Positions 1-7,179 of a stretch of DNA of 21,446 nt are shown one piece after another; within the stretch, counting starts at the first letter, position 1, and every line of letters starts with the position of its first letter. The stretch covers positions 1-21,446 of the IMG/VR virus record IMGVR_UViG_3300045411_000038; one strand, given 5' to 3'. Source of the stretch: a virus. The notes below the pieces were generated by a model. It did not search any database and was not told the DNA's origin. It was given only the letters and a program-made list of their open reading frames with translations. The translations under genes were made by a program, and so were the position numbers.

Positions 1-983
1 TTGTACTCGCCGGCCTGACGGCCCATGCTCCTGAGCAAGTCCTCCTTCTGGTTTCGTAGACCTTCCGCTGTTCGCTCAAGCACACGATATTCGCGGTTCA
101 TGGTGTCCCAAAGCGCCGGGGTCAATTCCGATTCCACGTACTCGCCCTTCCTGTTGAGGATCATGACCTTCTTCCCCCAATTCAGGCCGACACGGGTCTT
201 CTTTGGGTCGGGTGCCAAGATTTCCCCAAGTTCCCGCATTCGCCCATAGACCTTCGCTTCGTCCTTTTCGATCTCCCGCAACGTCACGGCGTTGGTTGCC
301 AAGGGCGGGCGCTGTGGTTGCGGCGTGGTCGGTCGCGCTCGCATTCCCGCAACCGTCTCCCGGCTGGCTGCGGTGATCTTTGCCACCTTCTCGCGGCTCG
401 TTGCCGCAGTCAGCGTCCGCTCCGCCGCTTGTTCGTCCTTCGTGCGCTGGATGTCTCGCTGGTTCAGCCGGTTCAACGCAGCGATGGCCTCTTCACTGCC
501 GATGCGGGCTTGGCCGCTGAAAAACGGAATCAGCGACGGGTGAACCTCCCCGTATCCCGGTAAATCCACCTTCTCCGCCTCACGCAATGCCCGCTTCTCG
601 GCGGTCGCCATCGCGGTTTGCCGCTCGTGCCGCTCCTCCGGGGTCAGCAACTCATATTGCAACTCCTGGCCCGAGAGGGTCTTGTGTGAAACCGTCCGAG
701 ACGCTTTCGGTTTGCGCCGCACCTCGTAGGGTGCCGCCAACTCCTCGGGCATGTTGCCGATGCGCGGTGGATACAGGACCTCTCCCACTGTGCCGCCCAC
801 GACCGGACGACCTGCCACCTCCAGTATCGTCCGCGTCCAGATGTCATCGAGGCGCGCCTGCCGCTCCTCCCGCTCCACCTGCCGCCGAAGTTCCTGCTCC
901 TGGAGCATCGCCGTCTTGATCTGCTGGGCGAGTTGCGCCGCCTGAAGTGCGCCCGCCACTACCGGAGCCATCACGTCCTGCAT
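1..983 (-). CDS. Coiled-coil-rich phage protein, possible internal/ejection protein (partial, runs off left edge)
   Basis: I translated this frame by hand from the ATG at 983 to the left edge: about 327 codons with no stop, so the 3' end is missing. The start is well supported by a near-perfect ribosome binding site (AAGGAGGT) about 5 bases upstream and by position, 11 bases after the stop of the preceding gene. Residues 1-50 are rich in A, Q, E and R (for example AQQIKTAMLQEQELRRQ) and look helical or coiled-coil. A second charged helical stretch covers roughly residues 115-215 and is followed by a Pro/Gln/Thr-rich linker around 220-235. No catalytic motif, signal peptide or membrane segment is visible. 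The place after the nozzle, tail and internal-type genes and the helical composition would fit an ejected internal virion protein. That role is inferred from context; I do not recognise the family. Confidence 0.85.
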   Translation of the reverse strand, partial: MQDVMAPVVAGALQAAQLAQQIKTAMLQEQELRRQVEREERQARLDDIWTRTILEVAGRPVVGGTVGEVLYPPRIGNMPEELAAPYEVRRKPKASRTVSHKTLSGQELQYELLTPEERHERQTAMATAEKRALREAEKVDLPGYGEVHPSLIPFFSGQARIGSEEAIAALNRLNQRDIQRTKDEQAAERTLTAATSREKVAKITAASRETVAGMRARPTTPQPQRPPLATNAVTLREIEKDEAKVYGRMRELGEILAPDPKKTRVGLNWGKKVMILNRKGEYVESELTPALWDTMNREYRVLERTAEGLRNQKEDLLRSMGRQAGEY

Positions 984-994
984 CGCGCACCTCC

Positions 995-1660
995 TTACTC
1001 GGCCCCTGACCACGCCTGCCCAGGCGACCGACTGCCCCCCAGCAACCTGTTCAGCATCATGTACTGGATCAGGGCTGTGTTCATCCCCTGGAGGCCGCCC
1101 ACGATGCCGCCAGCCGCAGCGCTTCCCGGCAGGATCGTTCTGCTCGTCTCGTCAGTCCTGCCAGTCGTTTCGGTCGTCTGCCCGAAGTTCTGGCTCAGCA
1201 ACCGCTCCGCGAGACTTGCGCCTTCCTGCTGCTGGTCGAGGATCATCTGCGCGATGGTGGATTCCACGTCGCCCAGTTCCCCGAGGCGCGCCATCTCGGA
1301 CTGCCGCATGGCCGTGCCGAACTTACCCGACCGTGCCCCGCCGTGCGCCAGCATCTTCGTGGCGAGGGTGTCAGGGAGTGCCGAGTACCGCGCGTTGACG
1401 TTGCCGCGCATCGCTGTACGGATCGGCGCCAGCCCGGCGGCGGGCTCGGTCATGAGCCTACTGATACGCTCCATGAGCGGGCCAAGTAGGGCCTCTTGCT
1501 CAGGTCGCAGATCCTGTCGTGTCCTCGCCGTCCCGCTCGTGGTCCCCGTCTGGGTGCTGGTCTGCGTCCGGGCTGATTGTTTGTTCCCCAGCACGCCCGC
1601 CAGGGCCCCCAAACCCGTCGTGATGTACGGCAATGCCTTTCCCGCCGCCGCCCAACTCAT
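995..1660 (-). CDS. Putative internal virion / DNA-transfer-type protein
   Basis: A 221-residue protein starting MSWAAAGKALPYITTGLGAL. The N-terminus is a small Gly/Ala-rich hydrophobic stretch (residues 4-25), followed by a Thr/Gln/Ser-rich linker (KQSARTQTSTQTGTTSGT) and then a helical body with many Arg, Glu and Gln residues. The C-terminal 45 residues are again Gly/Ala/Leu-rich. This pattern, a glycine-rich hydrophobic start plus polar helices, recalls small internal virion proteins of short-tailed phages that enter the envelope during DNA ejection, but there is no diagnostic motif. It sits between a GNAT-like gene and a coiled-coil-rich gene. Its first 161 bases overlap the out-of-frame end of the GNAT gene. 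The stop is TAA, followed directly by the ribosome binding site of the next gene. Function is inferred from position and composition only. Confidence 0.8.
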   Translation of the reverse strand: MSWAAAGKALPYITTGLGALAGVLGNKQSARTQTSTQTGTTSGTARTRQDLRPEQEALLGPLMERISRLMTEPAAGLAPIRTAMRGNVNARYSALPDTLATKMLAHGGARSGKFGTAMRQSEMARLGELGDVESTIAQMILDQQQEGASLAERLLSQNFGQTTETTGRTDETSRTILPGSAAAGGIVGGLQGMNTALIQYMMLNRLLGGSRSPGQAWSGAE

Positions 1661-2141
1661 AGAATTCCTCCCGCAGCAAGCCCAGGATCACCATGTCAAC
1701 TGGCTTGCCGCCCCTCATTGTCTGCTGTCGCAAGAACCCTTCCCGTCGCGCCCCCAGCTTCCGCGCAATGGCCTTGATCTGCCAGTTGTCATCGAAGACG
1801 AAGGCGAGCAACTTCCGCAAGCCGGTCTCGAAGATCAGCCGGTAGACCTCCCGCAACGCTGGCAGTGTCGTTTCCTGGCCCCACATCCGTTTCACAAACA
1901 AGCAGTGCGTGCTGCCGACTCCTGGATTGGCAAGGTCCAGTGTCACCAGCCCGCCCAGTTCCCCATCGCGGTAGATCGCCCAGCTTTGCTGCCCTGCCGC
2001 CGCCCGGCGTTGCCAATCAAGCATGAAAGCGTCGAGCGTGGTGGCTGCGTAGTCGTCCGCCACCCGGTCCCGAAACTCCGACATCCAGGACCAGATCCGG
2101 GGTACGGCCCACTCGGGAAACGGGCTGGAGACCTCGATCAT
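1500..2141 (-). CDS. GNAT-family acetyltransferase-like protein with an overlapping C-terminal extension
   Basis: A 213-residue ORF. Residues 20-160 look like a GNAT N-acyltransferase fold: SWAIYRDGELGGLVTLDL (beta strands), then a helix ending RLIFETGLRKLLAFVFDDN, then QIKAIARKLGARREGFLRQQ, which matches the usual N-x-x-A-I-x-x-x-x-K-x-G-F-x-x-E/R-G acetyl-CoA-binding end, and finally DMVILGLLREEF. The substrate is unknown; GNAT-like proteins occur in phage virion operons, sometimes annotated as internal core proteins. The gene starts at an ATG that overlaps the stop of the upstream holin-like gene (ATGA). After residue 160 the reading frame continues for about 50 Gly/Asp-rich residues that lie entirely over the next gene in another frame, so this tail probably results from loss of an earlier stop. 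The fold assignment is fairly firm; enzymatic activity is not established. Confidence 0.78.
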   Translation of the reverse strand: MIEVSSPFPEWAVPRIWSWMSEFRDRVADDYAATTLDAFMLDWQRRAAAGQQSWAIYRDGELGGLVTLDLANPGVGSTHCLFVKRMWGQETTLPALREVYRLIFETGLRKLLAFVFDDNWQIKAIARKLGARREGFLRQQTMRGGKPVDMVILGLLREEFYELGGGGKGIAVHHDGFGGPGGRAGEQTISPDADQHPDGDHERDGEDTTGSAT

Positions 2142-2371
2142 CGTTTTCCGTTCAAGCTGTCCCGTAAGCTCACCATCGCTGCGGTGTTCGCCTCAACGAT
2201 GGCCCGGAAGTCCTTGCCCAACTCCTCGAAGCGGTCCTCGGAGTGCCTCCGGTCCTGCCGGTAGAAGTAGAACATGATGCCGGCCAGAACTCCGCCTACA
2301 CCCAGGCCGGTGAACGGCGTCAAATCGGGAACGGTCGGGGCAACCTCGACCAACAAGGCGAGAAACGACAC
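2138..2371 (-). CDS. Small one-TM membrane protein, holin-like
   Basis: A 77-residue protein. I chose the GTG start at 2371 because a good ribosome binding site (AGGGGG) lies about 8 bases upstream and the frame upstream overlaps the large tail gene; the frame itself is open further upstream. The N-terminal hydrophobic stretch (SFLALLVEVA) is followed by one clear membrane segment around residues 21-38 (TGLGVGGVLAGIMFYFY), then a basic turn (RQDRRHSEDR) and an amphipathic helical C-terminus. One TM segment plus a charged coiled tail is a common layout for small phage holin-like or accessory lysis proteins. No endolysin is visible next to it, so the lysis role is only a suggestion. The stop overlaps the start of the GNAT gene (ATGA). 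Confidence 0.7.
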   Translation of the reverse strand: MSFLALLVEVAPTVPDLTPFTGLGVGGVLAGIMFYFYRQDRRHSEDRFEELGKDFRAIVEANTAAMVSLRDSLNGKR

Positions 2372-2414
2372 TATGCACCCCCTCTGGCCTATAGTTGCCA
2401 GACCGGGCGTGGTC

Positions 2415-5400
2415 TTAAACGACTTGCGCCGATTCCGCCCGCTGCGGCTCGTCCAGTCGCCACCCAAACAAGCACACGTGGTCCCACGCCCACAGGTTGA
2501 TGAGGGGCACGCCCGCCTCCCGCGCGGCCAAGTACTCGGCCTCCCAGGGGCAACCCTGGTTGAAGACGGGCACCAAGTACCGACACTTCGCCTTCGGCCA
2601 CTGCGCCTCCGTGAACGGCCAGCGGATAGCCTCCCGCGCCAAGTCCAAGCTGCGGGTGCCAGAGCCGAAGTCCAGGGCCTCCATCTTGATGTAATCAAAC
2701 GGGGCCACCGCCGGGTCGCGGAAGGCGGGCGGAATGTTCACCCAATGCAGCAAGCGGCCCCCAAGGTTGTAGCGCCCAACCGGGCGCGGGTAGTTCACGT
2801 CCATCGGCAGCAGGATCTCGAACACGGCCTGGGGATAGAAACCTCGGACATAGCCTGCAATCTCCGCGCAATACGCCCGCAGCCGCTCGGCCAGCCAGTC
2901 TCCATCCTCGCCGCTGTTGATTGTGGCGGGGTCATCATCCGCACCCTCAAACACGTGAAGTTCGCGCCCGAGCGCCGCCAGCGCCGCCGCCCGCGTCTCG
3001 GTATCGTAGAACGCCAGCGAGCCGTCCTCGGCGAAGTACCACCAGCAGAACTCGCCGAACTGGAGGCCCGGCGTCAGCCCGGCGCTGGCCTGAAGCTGCG
3101 CCATCTGGAGGTAGGCCCGCTTCTGGTAGTTCAGTGCGTTCTCCACGAATGAGCAGTGCGTAGACCGCAGGTGGCGGAAGCATTCGCCTCCCAGCGTGTA
3201 CGTCCCGCCCGCACTCGACCCGTCCAGACTGAAGTGGTCTGCGTCCACCTTGGTGATGCGCCCGTTGGCGAATGTCAAGCCCGGAACCCCGGTAACCGTG
3301 ATGTAGTCCCCTGTGTCGTAGTCGTGCTTCGGCACCTCCAGAACCACCGGGGCACCGTAGGCCACGGATTTCACGGCGCACGGAGACTCCGTACCGAAGA
3401 CGATAGCTGTCAGCACCTTCTTCCCCGAGTTGAACCGGGACGCCCACACGTTCCCCGCCGCGTCGGGAGTGTTGAAAAGCTCCATCGAGAACGCGCTGGT
3501 GATCTCCCGCCCGCGCGCCGCGCACTCCTTGAACAAGTCCGCGTGCCATCGCTCGGCGGCCACGGTCAAGACCGGCTCCTGGTCGATGTCCACCTGCCAC
3601 TGCCCGGTGGTGTACCACAGGTTCTCATTGGTGACCGCGCCCGTCAGAGTGGCGCTGTTGGTCTCGAAGGCCACTGGCGCCCGCCAAAACTTCCCCGTCG
3701 AGCGCCCGTGAAGGCTGAGGAGTGGCCCGCTCGCCTCCGCCCAAAACACCGTAGAGGACTGGTTGATCCGCAGTGCGAACGCCCGCGCCACGGTTTCCAG
3801 CGTGTCCCCAATCGTCATGACGTGGGTGAACTGGGCGCGCTCCGGGTCACCCTCCTCACCAATCCAGAGCGTCGCCATCTTCGAGAACTCTGCCGCACCC
3901 CCGAACGTGACGCTGCTCTGTTGCACGTCGCCACCCACCCGCTTGCGCTGGCACCAGAAGAAGACGCCCACGTACTCGTTGATCGGTCCAGTGAACCCGT
4001 GATTGTCCATCGCCCACATGAGCCGCGCCGCGGGCACCTTGTAGGAGTGGTCGGTGTCCCAGTCGATTGCCGGCGACACGTGCGCCCGCGCCGGGAGCGC
4101 GTCCGGCACGTCGGACAGCACGGCGGCCTCGATAAAATCGAACACCGCCTCGCCACTCGCCAGCGTCAGCACCACTTCATGTTGACCCACCGGCAGGTTC
4201 GTCCTCAGCACTCGGCGCGTGCTCTGAAGCGACTCGGCGCACCAGCAGTTCAGGGTCGTGGGCGTGTCCCCATCCACCCGGACCGTCCACGTCCCCAAGT
4301 CCGGTCCCAGTGAGCCGCCGAGGTAGAGGTTGTGAACGTGCTGGCAGTGATACCGGATGGTCACCTTGTCGCCCACGGTGGAGGCGCGCCGCGCAAGGCC
4401 CTTCGAGTAGAACCCCCACATCGGCACCCAGGACTGGCCTGTGTACTTGCACCAAGCGTCCGACTCCTCGATCCGAACGCTGCCCGGCCCGGCTATCTTG
4501 AGCTCGCGGTTGTTCCCGCTCACGGTCCAGTTGGTGAAGCGCGCCAGCCAGAGCGTCGTCCCGGTGTCCCCTGCCGGGTTAATGGCCGGCGAGAATGTCA
4601 GCCAGCACTGGCGCACTTGCGCCGCCTGAATCGGCAGACCCGTCGTGTCCACCAGGGCGGTGAAATCCAGCGTGACGCGCCACTTCGGTGGCGATACCCC
4701 GCCCACAAAAGTCTGCCACCAGTTCACCCAGTATTCGGTCTTCGCGCCGCTCACGAAACCGTAGGCCCCTACCCGGTTCCCGTCGGCCACTGGGATCACA
4801 TCCTTCAGGGTCAACTGAATCATCCGGCCCGTAGCGGTGGCCTGCGCCGTCGTCGAGAACAGGTTGATGGCCTGCGCCAGATTCACGATGGCGGTCTCCA
4901 GGGTGTCCCCTGCCACCAGCCGGTAGTTGTACTGCTCGGTCAGCCACGACAGCCCGATGTAGTCCCCCACGGTCGGGACGCCATGGATCTCGAAGTTGCA
5001 GACAGCCTGCGTGTACTCGCCCAGCGGCTCCGCGTAGTCCAGTAGTTTCACCCGTGCGCTAGACCCATCCAAGTAGGCGATGTCGAGGAAGGGCCAGTCG
5101 GCTCCGGCGTACCACGACGAGTCGATGGTCTGGAGGCCGGTGGTCTCCAGGTCGAACAGAACCACCACCCCGCTCAGATCAGGGTCCGGCAGGTACTTGA
5201 TGCGCGGGTGCTCGTAGAAGTTGTCGGTGTCCCACAGCACCAGCACAGCCGCATCCGCCAAATCCCGGAATACGCCCTCGACGGTGAACCCGCTCGCGGT
5301 CGCGGAGTGGATGCACGCCGCCGCGCCACGGTCATCGGCGCCCCGCAACTGGATGGTGCGGTTGGGCTGGAACTTGTGGATCGTCTCCGGTCCCGGCGGC

Positions 5401-6107
5401 TCCTCGCCGTATGGCGGCTCCCCGGCTGGGTGCGAAACCGCACGAATCCTCGTGGCGAAAGTCGTGATCCATTGAGAGTGGTACGCGGGCTCAATAGCCG
5501 GCGGGGCATCAACCAAGTGGAAGGCTGTGGTTTCGCCGTTGATCTTCACTAGATCGAAAAACGGATTACCGTCTGCGCCGAGATCCGTATACTTCAAGTC
5601 ACCAGTGGCAACGTTGTGCCCGTACTCGATTGAAACCGGCACGTCAGCGCTGTGGGAGACAATGCTGACGCCGACTTCAATGACCTCGTGGTATGGCTGA
5701 CTGATGCCGCCTGGGTCGAAATAGAGACCGTCCCGAGCGTTCCCCTGCAACCCCGAGGTCATAATGCTGTGCGCCGAGGGATCTGGCTTGAGATAGTTCG
5801 ACGGGTAGACCACGCCAGGAATTGGGGGGCCGCTTTGGCTCTGATAGTTCGGCGTTAAGTAATTACCGGCGGAATCGCAGAGCCGGACGAATCTCCTGAT
5901 TTGGAGTTTGACGCTCGGCGCGAGACCGTCCTCCCGATAGGCCCGGATCAGCCCGTGGATCACCCACCACGGGTAGAGCGCTGGATCGATGGGATCGCCC
6001 ACAATCTGGAAGAGTAGATAATATTTCGGGCTGATCGTCGGGTTCTTCGGGATTAGAACAGTGCGTGTTTGGCGGGTTTTCGGGCGGTAGGGTATGCACC
6101 AAGGCAT
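2415..6107 (-). CDS. Large tail structural protein with TIM-barrel-like C-terminal domain
   Basis: A 1230-residue protein, the longest in the window. The N-terminal 850 residues are beta-rich with no single clear match. Two copies of a small module starting GDTLET occur at about residues 396-440 and 764-806. From about residue 850 to the end it looks like a TIM-barrel glycosidase-like domain: AARGREITSAFSMELFN, then LQFGEFCWWYFAEDGSLAFYD, FEILLPMDVNYPRP and a late LVPVFNQGCPWEAE. A small beta domain is inserted at about 916-974 (KHDYDTGDYITVTGVPG). I recall this layout from phage proteins annotated as non-contractile tail sheath with a TIM-barrel domain; that recollection is unchecked. No ribosome binding site is obvious before the ATG, and translation may be coupled to the wHTH gene that ends 9 bases upstream. 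A structural tail component is likely; sugar hydrolysis is unproven. Confidence 0.88.
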   Translation of the reverse strand: MPWCIPYRPKTRQTRTVLIPKNPTISPKYYLLFQIVGDPIDPALYPWWVIHGLIRAYREDGLAPSVKLQIRRFVRLCDSAGNYLTPNYQSQSGPPIPGVVYPSNYLKPDPSAHSIMTSGLQGNARDGLYFDPGGISQPYHEVIEVGVSIVSHSADVPVSIEYGHNVATGDLKYTDLGADGNPFFDLVKINGETTAFHLVDAPPAIEPAYHSQWITTFATRIRAVSHPAGEPPYGEEPPGPETIHKFQPNRTIQLRGADDRGAAACIHSATASGFTVEGVFRDLADAAVLVLWDTDNFYEHPRIKYLPDPDLSGVVVLFDLETTGLQTIDSSWYAGADWPFLDIAYLDGSSARVKLLDYAEPLGEYTQAVCNFEIHGVPTVGDYIGLSWLTEQYNYRLVAGDTLETAIVNLAQAINLFSTTAQATATGRMIQLTLKDVIPVADGNRVGAYGFVSGAKTEYWVNWWQTFVGGVSPPKWRVTLDFTALVDTTGLPIQAAQVRQCWLTFSPAINPAGDTGTTLWLARFTNWTVSGNNRELKIAGPGSVRIEESDAWCKYTGQSWVPMWGFYSKGLARRASTVGDKVTIRYHCQHVHNLYLGGSLGPDLGTWTVRVDGDTPTTLNCWCAESLQSTRRVLRTNLPVGQHEVVLTLASGEAVFDFIEAAVLSDVPDALPARAHVSPAIDWDTDHSYKVPAARLMWAMDNHGFTGPINEYVGVFFWCQRKRVGGDVQQSSVTFGGAAEFSKMATLWIGEEGDPERAQFTHVMTIGDTLETVARAFALRINQSSTVFWAEASGPLLSLHGRSTGKFWRAPVAFETNSATLTGAVTNENLWYTTGQWQVDIDQEPVLTVAAERWHADLFKECAARGREITSAFSMELFNTPDAAGNVWASRFNSGKKVLTAIVFGTESPCAVKSVAYGAPVVLEVPKHDYDTGDYITVTGVPGLTFANGRITKVDADHFSLDGSSAGGTYTLGGECFRHLRSTHCSFVENALNYQKRAYLQMAQLQASAGLTPGLQFGEFCWWYFAEDGSLAFYDTETRAAALAALGRELHVFEGADDDPATINSGEDGDWLAERLRAYCAEIAGYVRGFYPQAVFEILLPMDVNYPRPVGRYNLGGRLLHWVNIPPAFRDPAVAPFDYIKMEALDFGSGTRSLDLAREAIRWPFTEAQWPKAKCRYLVPVFNQGCPWEAEYLAAREAGVPLINLWAWDHVCLFGWRLDEPQRAESAQVV

Positions 6108-6116
6108 GGCGTTGAC

Positions 6117-6377
6117 TCACGGCACCCAGTAGACGTTACCCAGCCGTCGTTTGCCATCTGAGACGGTGACCAGACGCCGCCCCTGGCGCAACTCTCCCAA
6201 GTGTAGCAGTCGCTTGATGCGAAAGGCTGCTGTGCTCAAGGAAATGCCGCGCCGCTTGCTGTACTCGCTCACCGTGAACGCCTCCGGTGGGGCGTCTCCG
6301 GTCTCCCCCCCGAAGGCCGCGGCCTCAATCTTGTCGAGGCGGTCCCATAGATCAGGTGGCGCGGCGGGCTTCTTCAC
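6117..6377 (-). CDS. Small winged-helix/HTH-like DNA-binding protein
   Basis: An 86-residue protein. The GTG start at 6377 overlaps the TGA of the upstream gene (GTGA), matching the style of this cluster, and a GAGGGAGAT ribosome binding site lies just upstream; longer starts would overlap the upstream gene much more. Residues 34-71 look like a helix-turn-helix with a wing: FTVSEYSKRRGISLSTAAFR, then RIKRLLHLGELRQGRRLVT, ending in a short strand (NVYWVP). This is typical of small wHTH proteins that bind DNA as dimers. It is the last gene of the overlapped cassette and sits directly upstream of the giant tail gene. It could regulate late transcription or be a small virion-associated DNA binder. 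The HTH call is moderately firm; the target is unknown. Confidence 0.72.
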   Translation of the reverse strand: MKKPAAPPDLWDRLDKIEAAAFGGETGDAPPEAFTVSEYSKRRGISLSTAAFRIKRLLHLGELRQGRRLVTVSDGKRRLGNVYWVP

Positions 6378-6766
6378 GCGGACATCTCCCTCGTGGGAAC
6401 CTCGTGCGCTTCGAGCAGCGCCCGGTCGCGGGGCCAATCGAAGACGGGCAAGCCCAACTCATCGGCCAGTGCTTTTTCGCCAATGCTGCCATGTGAGGTT
6501 CCCCACCCAGGCAACAGAACCATCAGGTCTGAGCGCCGGATGAACTCCATGTCCCCGTCCAAGAAAAGCCGCGCCGTCTCGCCCCCAGTCAGGGGGTCGC
6601 CGCTATCCATGAAGGCGGTGTTGGCATGGGGGCAGATGACCGCGTAACCCATCAGCCAGAGTTCCCGTGCAACGTCCATAGACCGGACGATGTTCTGTCG
6701 CACGCCCCATATTCCATCCGGCGTGCGGTAAGGGCCGGTGAGATAGAGCACAGACGGGCGGATCAT
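6374..6766 (-). CDS. DUF4406-type protein, nucleoside 2-deoxyribosyltransferase-like
   Basis: A 130-residue protein. The start at 6766 overlaps the stop of the upstream gene (ATGA). Family features are clear: a first strand and loop (LYLTGPYR, residues 7-14), a helix with a conserved N (NIVRSMDVARELW), a central CPHANTAF (45-52), then FLDGDMEFIRRSDLMVLLPG (68-87), a glycine-rich S-x-G-x-x-x-E motif (SHGSIGEKA) and a final strand (GLPVFDW). This is the pattern of DUF4406 and related nucleoside 2-deoxyribosyltransferase-like proteins, which bind nucleosides or nucleotides; the D of RRSD and the E after SIG are in the usual place for catalytic or binding residues. Next to a dATP/dGTP diphosphohydrolase-family gene, a role in nucleotide pool change or nucleotide signalling is plausible but inferred. 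Confidence 0.85.
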   Translation of the reverse strand: MIRPSVLYLTGPYRTPDGIWGVRQNIVRSMDVARELWLMGYAVICPHANTAFMDSGDPLTGGETARLFLDGDMEFIRRSDLMVLLPGWGTSHGSIGEKALADELGLPVFDWPRDRALLEAHEVPTREMSA

Positions 6767-7179
6767 GGCTTTGACCTCGTTGGGATGTCCACCAACTCGG
6801 GCCGGACTTCCTCGAAGTGCATCGCGGCAAACAGGTTCCACGCTGCTTGCGCGAGGTGGTCTTCTGTATTCTCGCCGGCGAGGTACTGAATGAGGTGGCG
6901 CAAGGCCGAATCGAGGCACCGGCTCACCGGGATGCCCGCTTCCCAGTTCCGGGGCGCGTACTTTACAGCGCCCTTCTCGTAGATGGCGGCCAACCGCCTC
7001 AGCGCGAATGGCGACATCAGATCGAACCGACCCTTGCCGGTTCGTACGTCGCGGATGGCCCCCGACTCGAACACCTCGCGCCGCCCGCTGTCGGCAAGCG
7101 TGTAGACCACTTGCACGTTCGCGTTGACCTTGACCTCTTCCGCTTGCTTGAACTCCGGCGTTTCTGTTTCCCCGTTCAT
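6763..7179 (-). CDS. dATP/dGTP diphosphohydrolase-family protein (DUF5664-like)
   Basis: A 138-residue protein. The ATG at 7179 overlaps the stop of the phosphoesterase gene (ATGA). The signature of the dATP/dGTP diphosphohydrolase N-terminal (DUF5664-type) family is complete: FESGAIRD (37-44), RFDL (51-54), a helix with EKGAVKYAPRNWEAGI (68-83), then ALRHLIQYLAGENTED (92-107) and HLAQAAWN (108-115). In this family the acidic and His residues in the helices bind metal and the triphosphate, giving dNMP plus pyrophosphate. Some members provide dGMP for 2-aminoadenine (Z) synthesis in phages with modified DNA; no PurZ-like gene is in this window, so that link is open. Neighbouring DUF4406-like and phosphoesterase genes suggest a nucleotide-handling cassette. 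The family call is firm; substrate is inferred. Confidence 0.88.
   Translation of the reverse strand: MNGETETPEFKQAEEVKVNANVQVVYTLADSGRREVFESGAIRDVRTGKGRFDLMSPFALRRLAAIYEKGAVKYAPRNWEAGIPVSRCLDSALRHLIQYLAGENTEDHLAQAAWNLFAAMHFEEVRPELVDIPTRSKP

Noticed and set aside
1-249. Plus-strand 74-codon frame at the left edge
   Set aside because: It is antisense to the partial coiled-coil-rich gene, which has a strong ribosome binding site and open frame to the edge.
933-2264. Long plus-strand open frame of 443 codons
   Set aside because: It lies antisense to several well-supported minus-strand genes, is rich in Pro/Arg/Ser as expected for a GC-rich shadow, and shows no domain.
3156-4313. Plus-strand open frame of 385 codons (and similar frames at 2274-3152, 4332-5045 and 9691-10560)
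   Set aside because: All are antisense to the giant tail gene or the nozzle/lipoprotein genes, with Arg/His/Pro-rich shadow composition and no family motif.
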